Assembly: GCA_964473715.1 (NCBI GenBank)
Contig: CAYYQC010000027.1
Span: 1 to 11,765 of the forward strand
DNA length: 11,765 nucleotides
Source of the DNA: 2-12-FULL-41-16 sp964473715
GTDB taxonomy: Bacteria > Patescibacteriota > Patescibacteriia > Magasanikbacterales > UBA922
Reading direction: 5' to 3'
Shown here: one piece after another, positions 1 through 5,698 of the stretch
Layout: each line of letters opens with the position of its first letter
How positions within the stretch are numbered: position 1 is the first letter of the stretch
Notes under the pieces: generated by a model
Database searches by the model: none
Told to the model about the DNA's origin: nothing
Seen by the model: only the letters and a program-made list of their open reading frames with translations
Made by a program: the position numbers and the translations under genes

Positions 1-260
1 TGTCCTTCACCAGGAATATAAGCAATGATTTCACTACCATTTGAAAGACGAACCTTGGCAACTTTACGTAACGCAGAGTTCGGTTTCTTTGGAGTGGTTG
101 TGTATACTTTGGTACACACACCACGTTTAAATGGAGCGCCACGACGGAGCTCAGTGCGAACGCGATGCAGTGAATCGTAGGTAAACTGCAAAGCCGGTGA
201 CTTTGATTTGCGCTTGAGCGGGGTACGGCCCTTGCGCAAAATTTGGTTCATTGTAGGCAT
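1..260 (-). CDS. rpsL: 30S ribosomal protein S12, 5' part (runs off the window)
   Basis: S12 is the small-subunit protein at the decoding centre that monitors codon-anticodon pairing. The minus strand from the ATG at 260-258 reads MPTMNQILRKGRTPLKRKSK and continues through the universally conserved stretch KKPNSALRKVAKVRLSNG to YIPGEG, where the window ends. About 86 codons are present of a usual ~125. The start matches the family start (MPTINQL.RKGR); a second ATG lies three codons in. There is no Shine-Dalgarno upstream. The gene lies behind a structured leader and an intrinsic terminator (entries at 290-456), so its expression may depend on terminator readthrough. S12 normally heads the rpsL-rpsG-fusA operon; those genes would lie beyond the left edge. 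Confidence 0.97.
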   Translation of the reverse strand, partial: MPTMNQILRKGRTPLKRKSKSPALQFTYDSLHRVRTELRRGAPFKRGVCTKVYTTTPKKPNSALRKVAKVRLSNGSEIIAYIPGEG

Positions 261-279
261 AGCCAAATGTGAATGTAAC

Positions 280-318
280 TAAATAAATGATAAATAAAAA
301 TCCCGCCAGAAAGCGGGG
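280..318 (-). terminator. Intrinsic terminator between the leader RNA and rpsL
   Basis: On the minus strand the stem CCCGC (317-313) pairs with GCGGG (306-302) around a TTTCTG loop and is followed at once by ATTTTTATTTAT. It lies about 40 nt upstream of the rpsL start and downstream of a strong promoter, the arrangement of a transcription attenuator or of a free-standing small RNA. Confidence 0.75.
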
Positions 319-456
319 TTCGGAAGCCTTTCTACCAAGAGAAAGTCTGGACCGAACGGTTCACCATATAAGTGAACTTCTTCGCCTGTTTGGTCTTTTG
401 GACCACCGGACGAATACTCCGTTCTGGTTCTCTGGATAAACCAAGAGAATTAAGAT
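290..456 (-). ncRNA. Structured leader / attenuator RNA upstream of rpsL
   Basis: Between the promoter at 463-491 and the terminator at 302-317, the minus-strand transcript (~165 nt) can form a string of hairpins. In order they are: TCTCTTGG/CCAGAGA (448-429, with a bulge), CGGA/TCCG (421-407), TGGTC/GACCA (405-391), GTTCAC/GTGAAC (377-359), and a two-part arm GTTCGG/CCGAAC (357-318) enclosing CTTTCT/AGAAAG (345-328). The 10-mer TTCTCTTGGT occurs twice (449-440 and 343-334). Open frames cross the region but none has an ATG and a Shine-Dalgarno. Ribosomal-protein operons are often controlled by such leaders, with the protein binding its own mRNA. I do not recognise it as a known family, so autoregulation by S12 or another ribosomal protein is inference. 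Confidence 0.6.
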
Positions 457-462
457 GTGGCG

Positions 463-491
463 ATTATATCTGTATCCCCCTTCTTTGTCAA
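463..491 (-). promoter_or_regulatory. Consensus sigma70-type promoter for the rpsL leader
   Basis: The -35 TTGACA (491-486) and -10 TATAAT (468-463) both match consensus exactly with a 17 bp spacer. Transcription should start near 456. The promoter lies immediately downstream of the stop codon of the M50 protease gene, so rpsL has its own strong start rather than relying on readthrough. Confidence 0.85.
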
Positions 492-494
492 GAG

Positions 495-1097
495 CTAGGT
501 AATGAGCACGTATAGCCAGGCAATGATTGGAGACAAAAATTTGGCTCCATAAAAAATAAAGATAATCAAAACGAGAAAACTGTACCGCTCCAAGGTAGCC
601 AGTGCCTGAGCCGCATTGGCGGGCCAGAGAGCATACAAAAGTTTTGAACCATCGAGTGGTGGCAGTGGGACCAAGTTAAAGACCATGAGTGATAGATTGG
701 CAATAACAACCGTATTAAAAAACTTAAATGTAGGACTACTAACCGGGAAATAATTCAGTAAAAACGCAAAAACTATAGCCAGGGCAAAATTGGCCAAAGG
801 TCCAGCCAAGCCCACCAAAACCGGTCCCCATTTTTGATTTCTCAAATTATACGGGTTGTAAGGCACTGGCTTAGCATAGGCAAACAAAAATCCACCACCA
901 GAGATGAAAAATAGCAAAATTGGCATTAAAATTGTTCCAAACCAGTCAATGTGCGCACGAGGATCCAAGGTCAAACGGCCCGCATAGCGCGCTGTAGGGT
1001 CTCCCAGCTGTTCCGCGGTCCAACCATGCATGTATTCATGAAAAATTGCTGAAGGTACAATAACGACAAAATATAGTATAAGGGAAAGATAATCCAT
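495..1097 (-). CDS. M50 (site-2-type) membrane metalloprotease
   Basis: A roughly 200-residue polytopic membrane protein of the compact M50 site-2-protease family, which cuts substrates within the membrane using zinc. Numbering from the ATG at 1097, the zinc-binding HEYMH (HExxH) is at 20-24 in the first hydrophobic segment. The second signature, NLVPLPPLDG, is at 141-150 and supplies the third zinc ligand, Asp149. At least four hydrophobic segments are visible. A TTG at 1118 would add seven residues, but I chose the ATG because a candidate promoter (1126-1154) would start transcription at about the TTG. No Shine-Dalgarno is visible. It diverges from rpmB, sharing about 70 bp of upstream DNA. 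The substrate cannot be told; family members act in regulated proteolysis and envelope stress responses. Confidence 0.9.
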   Translation of the reverse strand: MDYLSLILYFVVIVPSAIFHEYMHGWTAEQLGDPTARYAGRLTLDPRAHIDWFGTILMPILLFFISGGGFLFAYAKPVPYNPYNLRNQKWGPVLVGLAGPLANFALAIVFAFLLNYFPVSSPTFKFFNTVVIANLSLMVFNLVPLPPLDGSKLLYALWPANAAQALATLERYSFLVLIIFIFYGAKFLSPIIAWLYVLIT

Positions 1098-1111
1098 ATA
1101 GATAAAAGCTC

Positions 1112-1140
1112 TTGACAACCTTCACAATATACCCTATAAT
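1112..1140 (+). promoter_or_regulatory. Consensus promoter of rpmB
   Basis: TTGACA (1112-1117) and TATAAT (1135-1140) are separated by exactly 17 bp, giving a start near 1147 and a leader of about 20 nt before the rpmB ATG at 1168. It overlaps the opposing M50 promoter. Confidence 0.85.
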
Positions 1141-1154
1141 CAGCCCACTTACAA
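1126..1154 (-). promoter_or_regulatory. Candidate promoter of the M50 protease gene
   Basis: TTGTAA (1154-1149) and TATATT (1131-1126) have a 17 bp spacer; 4/6 and 5/6 matches to consensus. The predicted start near 1119 gives a ~22 nt leader to the ATG at 1097. It interleaves with the stronger opposing rpmB promoter, so the two probably compete. Confidence 0.5.
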
Positions 1155-1167
1155 GTATTTATATTTT

Positions 1168-1389
1168 ATGTCCCGAACTTGCGAAATGTGCTTAAAGAGC
1201 TCACAAAAATCCGCTTCACGGAGTTTTTCTAATATTAAAACTTTGCGTCGCCAAATGATTAACTTGCAAAAAAACAATGGTCTCTGGCTTTGCACTCGCT
1301 GCATTAAGTTAGAAGGTAAAAAGCCTCGTACTGTTGCCAAAAAAGCCAAAGTTTCCCGCGCTACTCACAAAATGAAAGTGACCGCGTAA
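1168..1389 (+). CDS. rpmB: 50S ribosomal protein L28
   Basis: A 73-residue L28-family large-subunit protein. The N-terminus MSRTCEMCLKSSQ, the central SNIKTLRRQMINLQ and the later LWLCTRCIKLEGK follow the L28 pattern (MSRxCxxxGK, SHxNxKTKRxxxPNLQ, VCTxCL). Cys5/Cys8 and Cys42/Cys45 form two CxxC pairs, so this is the zinc-binding form. The C-terminus is very basic. The ATG at 1168 is the only sensible start and has no Shine-Dalgarno, though its promoter is consensus. It is the only plus-strand gene in the window and ends 14 nt before a terminator it shares with the converging unknown gene at 1459-2457. Confidence 0.9.
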   Translation: MSRTCEMCLKSSQKSASRSFSNIKTLRRQMINLQKNNGLWLCTRCIKLEGKKPRTVAKKAKVSRATHKMKVTA

Positions 1390-1403
1390 ATTTCTTCACT
1401 ACT

Positions 1404-1431
1404 AAAAATCCTCTTACACTAGAGGATTTTT
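1404..1431. terminator. Shared bidirectional terminator between rpmB and the converging unknown gene
   Basis: An 11 bp perfect stem, AAAAATCCTCT (1404-1414) with its complement (1421-1431), and loop TACACT. A run of T on either strand follows the GC part, so it can stop both converging transcripts. Confidence 0.85.
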
Positions 1432-1458
1432 TATTTACCATTTATATACCCCATAAAT

Positions 1459-2457
1459 TTATACTAATAAAAATTTAATTTTTTCAAGCAGCTGCTCTGG
1501 TTTCTCCGAAAATGTTCCTTCAGCTGCTCGAAACAAAAGATTTATAATAGTTTTATATTTTTTTAAAGGAATATCATACGGGACATCTCGTTTTGCAATC
1601 ACATTTGATATTTCGGAAAATATTAAAAAAAATGAATTAATTTTTGGGTGGAGTTGGGGTTCCTTATGATGAGATAATTCAACACAATCTTGCCAGGTCC
1701 GGGCATACTGAACAGTTTTTTCTTTTTTTACTAAATTAGACACAATATTCAATGGCGATTGCGCGAAAAAATATTCTTGATCTTCTGGTGACACATTAAA
1801 CTTCTCAAACAAACATTTTAAGCTTTCATTATCGTCTGGTTTTTCTTTTAAAATATGTAGTGTAAGCTCCATTTTTACAATAAATGAACAAGACAGCGAC
1901 TCAATCCACTGCTCTAAGAATAAAACAAATTTCTCATAAGAAACTACTATTGAATCGAGGTGTGACAAATCCACCTTGTCAGGAAACATAACTTCATTTT
2001 CTTCATGATGCCTCTTATGCTGCGCCAAGGTTTTTATAAAAACAGAATGACTTATTCTTGTTTCTGCCGCTCGACCATAAGAGTCCTCAGGGTATCCATA
2101 CCAGTCTTTTCTATCAAGTAACGCAGAATCTAAAACAAAATACACCCCCGATTTTAAAGCACGATACTGTTCATCATGAAGTCGTTCAACTGCCAATCTA
2201 GTAAAAACATTCGAAGCCCCACCAGTTCTCTTATCTTTTTCACTTGATTTACCTTCAATCCTTAGACCAAGCTTCTCTCTTTCTAACGTAGACATGAGGA
2301 AGCCAGATTTAAATATTTCTGGTATATGCTCAGACGAAGAAACCTCATGTAATAAACACATTCTTCCAAATTGCTTTTCATATTCAGAGTATTTTCTTTC
2401 CGCTGAGTTTTCTGAAAAAAAAGTCTCTTCTGGAAGTTGGAAATGAGGTGATTCCAT
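1459..2457 (-). CDS. Unknown protein with a possible ADP-ribosyltransferase-like N-terminal domain
   Basis: A 332-residue, AT-rich gene I cannot assign to a named family. The first ~175 residues have the order of conserved parts seen in ADP-ribosyltransferase folds. LLHEVSS (His37) is followed by IPEIFKSGFL, resembling the LHGT..L..IL..GL start of PARP/DarT-like domains. Then come GGASNVFTRL (79-88), GVYFVLDS (Tyr106) resembling the PARP GIYF motif, and ENEVMFPDKV (Glu155) followed by a hydrophobic strand. His37, Tyr106 and Glu155 would be an H-Y-E triad. Residues 176-332 look mostly helical and unlike anything I know. There is no signal peptide or membrane segment. The ATG at 2457 has no Shine-Dalgarno. 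It sits just downstream of the 3' end of tRNA-Pro, a common place for acquired genes. Function, including any toxin role, is inference. Confidence 0.8.
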   Translation of the reverse strand: MESPHFQLPEETFFSENSAERKYSEYEKQFGRMCLLHEVSSSEHIPEIFKSGFLMSTLEREKLGLRIEGKSSEKDKRTGGASNVFTRLAVERLHDEQYRALKSGVYFVLDSALLDRKDWYGYPEDSYGRAAETRISHSVFIKTLAQHKRHHEENEVMFPDKVDLSHLDSIVVSYEKFVLFLEQWIESLSCSFIVKMELTLHILKEKPDDNESLKCLFEKFNVSPEDQEYFFAQSPLNIVSNLVKKEKTVQYARTWQDCVELSHHKEPQLHPKINSFFLIFSEISNVIAKRDVPYDIPLKKYKTIINLLFRAAEGTFSEKPEQLLEKIKFLLV

Positions 2458-2469
2458 AATTATAAAAAA

Positions 2470-2497
2470 ATAATAAAATTTTTTTAATACATGTCAT
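2470..2497 (-). promoter_or_regulatory. Candidate promoter of the ART-like gene
   Basis: ATGACA (2497-2492) and TATTAT (2475-2470) have a 16 bp spacer, 5/6 matches each. The start would fall only a few bases upstream of the ATG at 2457, so the mRNA would be nearly leaderless. It begins six bases after the tRNA 3' end. Confidence 0.4.
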
Positions 2498-2502
2498 TTT
2501 TG

Positions 2503-2575
2503 TCGGAGTAGCGGGATTTGAACCCACGACCTCATGCACCCCATGCATGCGCGCTACCAACTGCGCTATACCCCG
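2503..2575 (-). tRNA. tRNA-Pro (anticodon GGG)
   Basis: A complete 73-nt cloverleaf. The acceptor stem CGGGGTA pairs with TACTCCG (one G-T) and has discriminator A73. The D arm is GCGC/GCGC around AGTTGGTA. The anticodon arm CATGC/GCATG encloses the loop ATGGGGT with anticodon GGG and G37. The variable loop is AGGTC, and the T arm GTGGG/CCCGC encloses TTCAAAT. The C1-G72 pair is a usual tRNA-Pro feature. CCA is not encoded (CAAAAA follows A73), so the 3' end must be added after transcription. It lies 22 nt downstream of the aminotransferase stop on the same strand and may be co-transcribed with it. Confidence 0.95.
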
Positions 2576-2597
2576 TTTGGATAAACAAAGGACAAAA

Positions 2598-3755
2598 TTA
2601 TTTTTTTAAAAAATCTGCCAAAGTTTCAACCGCCGCTACCAATTCAGCCGGTTCAGCACCAAAAGAAAACCGCACATATCCTGGTGCACCAAAAGGAGTG
2701 CCAGGCACGAGTGCCACATTACCTTCTTCTAATAATTGTTCGCAAAATTTTACATCATCTTTTTCTTCTACTCCTAAATCTATCAAAGACACAAAAACAT
2801 ACAAACCTGCGGCCGGACTTTTAATTTTATCATTACATTTTTCTTGTAACGTTTGTACCAAACAATTGCGCCGGACAAGCATTTCCGCACGTACACGCGC
2901 ATTAACAATTTCACCATTTGCAAAAACAGCCGCAGCCGCATACTGACTAATAATTGATGTGCCCGTAGTGCTTTGTGATTGTAAATCCGCGAGTGCGGTT
3001 ATAATTTCTGCAGCACCAAACACAATTCCCACGCGCCACCCAGTCATGGCAAAATGTTTAGACACACTTTGAATGACCACTACATTATTTTTATATTCTG
3101 GAAATGAACCAGCTGATACAAATTCACCTTCATATACTAAACCACTGTACACTTCATCGGAAACAAATAAAACATTATGTTCAACTGCTACGCTAATCAG
3201 CGCACTAATTTCCTCACGCGTATAGATAACGCCAGTAGGATTAGCTGCATTATTAAAAAAAATAATTTTTGTTTTTGAAGTAATATTCGCACGCAATTGT
3301 TCAGCATTTACTTTCCAATTATTTTGTTCTTCAGTTTTAATTTCTACACTAGTAGCACCCGTCATTTCTACCAAACTCGGATATGATACCCAATATGGCG
3401 CAATTGAAATCGCTTCGTCCCCTACTCCTAAAAAAGTTCGCGCCAGAGCATACAAACCAAATTTACCACCACACGTAACCAAAGTTTCTTCAACAGCAAA
3501 ATCACTGCCATAATTAGCGTTCGCCCATTCACTGGCCGCTTTGCGAAGTTCAGAAATACCCATGGTTGGTGGATATCCAGTTTTACCTGCTCTCATAGCT
3601 TCATTTGCCGCGGCCAATATCAATTCATGAGGAGCCAAAATTGGCTCACCAGCACTGAGATTAAAAACACGCTGACCCACTGCTTTTTTCTTCATGGCCA
3701 AAGTATTAATAGCAACAGTGGCCGAAGGTTTTAATTTATTTTTGATTTCAATCAT
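2598..3755 (-). CDS. PLP-dependent class I aminotransferase (aspartate aminotransferase type)
   Basis: A full-length 385-residue fold-type I aminotransferase that moves amino groups between amino acids and 2-oxo acids using pyridoxal phosphate. Landmarks: GEP at 36-38 near the N-terminus; PYWVSYP with Trp122, the ring-stacking Trp of aspartate aminotransferases; ANPTG with Asn172; SDEVYSGL with Asp200 and Tyr203; the Schiff-base lysine Lys233 in SVSKHFAMTGWRVG; and VRFSFG with Arg362, the usual carboxylate-binding arginine. These features fit the subgroup Ib aspartate/prephenate type. A substrate other than aspartate cannot be excluded. The ATG at 3755 has no Shine-Dalgarno and lies just downstream of a candidate promoter beginning at the upstream terminator stem. 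In a small genome it probably serves amino-acid salvage or interconversion. Confidence 0.9.
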   Translation of the reverse strand: MIEIKNKLKPSATVAINTLAMKKKAVGQRVFNLSAGEPILAPHELILAAANEAMRAGKTGYPPTMGISELRKAASEWANANYGSDFAVEETLVTCGGKFGLYALARTFLGVGDEAISIAPYWVSYPSLVEMTGATSVEIKTEEQNNWKVNAEQLRANITSKTKIIFFNNAANPTGVIYTREEISALISVAVEHNVLFVSDEVYSGLVYEGEFVSAGSFPEYKNNVVVIQSVSKHFAMTGWRVGIVFGAAEIITALADLQSQSTTGTSIISQYAAAAVFANGEIVNARVRAEMLVRRNCLVQTLQEKCNDKIKSPAAGLYVFVSLIDLGVEEKDDVKFCEQLLEEGNVALVPGTPFGAPGYVRFSFGAEPAELVAAVETLADFLKK

Positions 3756-3767
3756 ATAACGTGCAGT

Positions 3768-3796
3768 ACTCTACCTAATTAAAAGGTATTTTTCAA
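3768..3796 (-). promoter_or_regulatory. Candidate promoter of the aminotransferase gene
   Basis: TTGAAA (3796-3791, 5/6) and TAGAGT (3773-3768, 4/6) are spaced by 17 bp. The start near 3761 leaves a leader of only a few nt. The -35 directly abuts the terminator stem of the preceding gene cluster. Confidence 0.45.
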
Positions 3797-3835
3797 GTAT
3801 CATAAAACCTCCCTTAAGAGGAGGTTTTATGATAC
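3797..3835. terminator. Terminator of the membrane/surface gene cluster
   Basis: A perfect 16 bp inverted repeat, GTATCATAAAACCTCC with its complement, around the 7-nt loop CTTAAGA. The inner AAAACCTCC/GGAGGTTTT followed by AT has the intrinsic-terminator form on both strands. It begins 10 nt after the stop codon of the exported protein gene. Confidence 0.8.
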
Positions 3836-3844
3836 ATCAGGCGA

Positions 3845-5665
3845 TTACAAAGTACGTGTCAATGTGTTACCCATTACGTCATACGAATCTGATTGAGCAA
3901 AGGGACCCATTTCCTTATTTGCCCCAACAGGAGTGTAGTAATACTGTACCGGACCAGTACTCCAAACAGCGCTGTAACGATTAAACCCGGTCATACCATC
4001 TAACACCGCAGTGACTGCCACTGTGCCCTGTGTCTTAGCAGTAAAGATATTTCTGGTATCAGCGGTAATAATAAAGGTACGAGAACTGCCGGCAGGAATA
4101 CTTAAATTACTCAATTGATTATTAATCTGGGTTGATTTATCAAAAGTTAATAAAATTGTTTGGTAGACACTATTATAAACACAACCAGCCGCAGTAGCAC
4201 CCGCCAACTGACAGGTGGAAGTAGCTGCTAAATTTACCCCCAAACCACCCATGGCATTTGCCTCCCAAAGACGCCAGTTTTTAATGTGACCAAAGTTAGC
4301 TGATGAACCAGACAAACCCGAAGCTGATATTTTTGCAGCAATCGTACCCAGGCGCATTTCGCGATCACCTGGATTAGAGACCGTAAACTTGAACAATGGC
4401 GCACTTGAAGTAACTCCTAAATCATAACCCAAATTAACTGGAGCAATAACTGGAGCACTGTTATGTAACAAATAATATCCGTATCCCGGCACTGAACCTG
4501 GCGCAGTAGTGGTACTCGATGTCAATAAAATCTGACTATTTGTCAAAGATTTTCCATTAGACTGTTCAGTAAAACTAAGACTTGAAGGAGTTGTCGCCCG
4601 AAGTGTAAACGTACGCACACTATTTGATTTCATGTATCCAGAGCCATTAACAGTTGCTCTCAAAATCAAATACTGTGGCTGATCCTTAACTAAGGTAATA
4701 ATATTATTCCCAGAAAACTGCACATACCCCTTACCGATACCAGGCACATAGGTACCCATTGATAACACCGTGGATAAATCTTTGGCATTATAAAGTACAA
4801 ATGGACCAAAATCTTTTGAGTCAGTTACAAGTTTATTTTTTTCATCAAGCACTTGGAAGGTAATTTTATTTAAGCTAACATCACCATTTTTTGCAGTTAA
4901 TCGCCATTTACCCACCTGAACCGGGGCAACACTTGGAGTTAAAATACGATCAACCGTTGTTGCATCATAGGCCTGTTCAATTAAGACCGCTGCCGGGGTT
5001 GATGTTGGTGCAATTACTGGTGTAGATGTTGAATTTGAAGTTGCATTCTTCATGATGACATAGGTAATATCATCAGCGGCTACTTCTGGAATCATGTGAA
5101 CACCGTCTTCATTTTTAGTAAGCACAAAGAAAGTCATGTAACCAGTTTTAGAAAGCTCAGGATCAAGTGTTAAACTCAATCGAGGTTTATTTGACCAAGT
5201 AAGCACGCCCTTATCTAAGACTTCTATTTGAAATGGATTTACCTCACCATTGAATTTAGGAGCTGGGAATTGGTTGTACACAACTCCAAATCCATACGAA
5301 ACCGGTGATGTGCCTTCATAAATCGAAGGGGTAATCTGCAAGGTTGCTTTCACTCCAGCAGCAGTTTTATTAAATGTATTACTGTTCAAAACTGGGTCAA
5401 AAGACAAATTTTGGTATGAAAATGAATTAGCCACAAATACAGCCTTATCAGGTGCAATTTGCATGTCAAAACGCTTAATGTCTGGCTGATCATTAATTAC
5501 TGGCAAAGGATTATCATAACCAAAACCTGATTCAGATGCGGCTAATTTACCCGTGGGCATGGACGCAGCGGCAGCTGCCAAAGCAGCGGCTCCTAAAAAC
5601 GCAAAGGCCACAGCCAATTTTGTGGCTGAGGTAGTAGCGGTTTTAGTTTGAACATTAAGGCTCAT
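3845..5665 (-). CDS. Large exported surface protein with two similar beta domains
   Basis: I do not recognise a named family. Using the ATG at 5665 (606 residues; a TTG at 5689 would add eight), the N-terminus is a signal peptide: KTATTSATK, then a hydrophobic core (KLAVAFAFLGAAALAAAAAS) ending near residue 35. The mature part is rich in Ser, Thr, Asn and Gly, with alternating beta-type patterning. A Ser/Thr/Pro linker (STSTPVIAPTSTPAA, about 212-226) separates an N-terminal domain from two later domains. These (about 247-382 and 433-558) share an order: strand, VLYNA or LWEAN, a hydrophobic strand, then a DQPQYLILRATVNG or AGSSRTFIITADTRN strand. Two cysteines (485, 495) flank a small Ala/Gly loop and may form a disulfide. 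There is no LPxTG and no C-terminal anchor. It starts 33 nt after the Clp-like gene, so they are probably co-transcribed. An S-layer or envelope role is inference. Confidence 0.8.
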   Translation of the reverse strand: MSLNVQTKTATTSATKLAVAFAFLGAAALAAAAASMPTGKLAASESGFGYDNPLPVINDQPDIKRFDMQIAPDKAVFVANSFSYQNLSFDPVLNSNTFNKTAAGVKATLQITPSIYEGTSPVSYGFGVVYNQFPAPKFNGEVNPFQIEVLDKGVLTWSNKPRLSLTLDPELSKTGYMTFFVLTKNEDGVHMIPEVAADDITYVIMKNATSNSTSTPVIAPTSTPAAVLIEQAYDATTVDRILTPSVAPVQVGKWRLTAKNGDVSLNKITFQVLDEKNKLVTDSKDFGPFVLYNAKDLSTVLSMGTYVPGIGKGYVQFSGNNIITLVKDQPQYLILRATVNGSGYMKSNSVRTFTLRATTPSSLSFTEQSNGKSLTNSQILLTSSTTTAPGSVPGYGYYLLHNSAPVIAPVNLGYDLGVTSSAPLFKFTVSNPGDREMRLGTIAAKISASGLSGSSANFGHIKNWRLWEANAMGGLGVNLAATSTCQLAGATAAGCVYNSVYQTILLTFDKSTQINNQLSNLSIPAGSSRTFIITADTRNIFTAKTQGTVAVTAVLDGMTGFNRYSAVWSTGPVQYYYTPVGANKEMGPFAQSDSYDVMGNTLTRTL

Positions 5666-5698
5666 AACAAAATTAAAATTACTAAACAATTTAATAAA

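Noticed and set aside
318..357. Plus-strand GAGAAAGTCTGGACC resembling the RNase P RNA core
   Set aside because: Only a partial match; the other conserved RNase P segments are missing and rpsL leaves no room for a ~350 nt RNA.
290..456. Open frames of about 40-55 codons within the rpsL leader
   Set aside because: No ATG at a usable place and no Shine-Dalgarno; the region is full of hairpins, so RNA explains it better.
1098..1118. TTG-initiated longer starts (M50, exported protein, GT-C-like, guaB-like, ndk)
   Set aside because: In each case a downstream ATG fits the family start, or the extension overlaps a promoter, terminator or RNA.
2459..2464. Perfect minus-strand TATAAT directly before the ART-like ATG
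   Set aside because: As a -10 it would start transcription inside the gene; the element at 2470-2475 with a matching -35 is better.
2503..2575. tRNA-Pro as an integration site with a repeated 3' end
   Set aside because: I could find no second copy of the tRNA 3' end in the window and no integrase, so an island boundary cannot be claimed.
2518..2946. Plus-strand open frame across tRNA-Pro and the aminotransferase 3' end
   Set aside because: It runs through the complete tRNA and lies antisense to clear aminotransferase motifs; no ribosome site.
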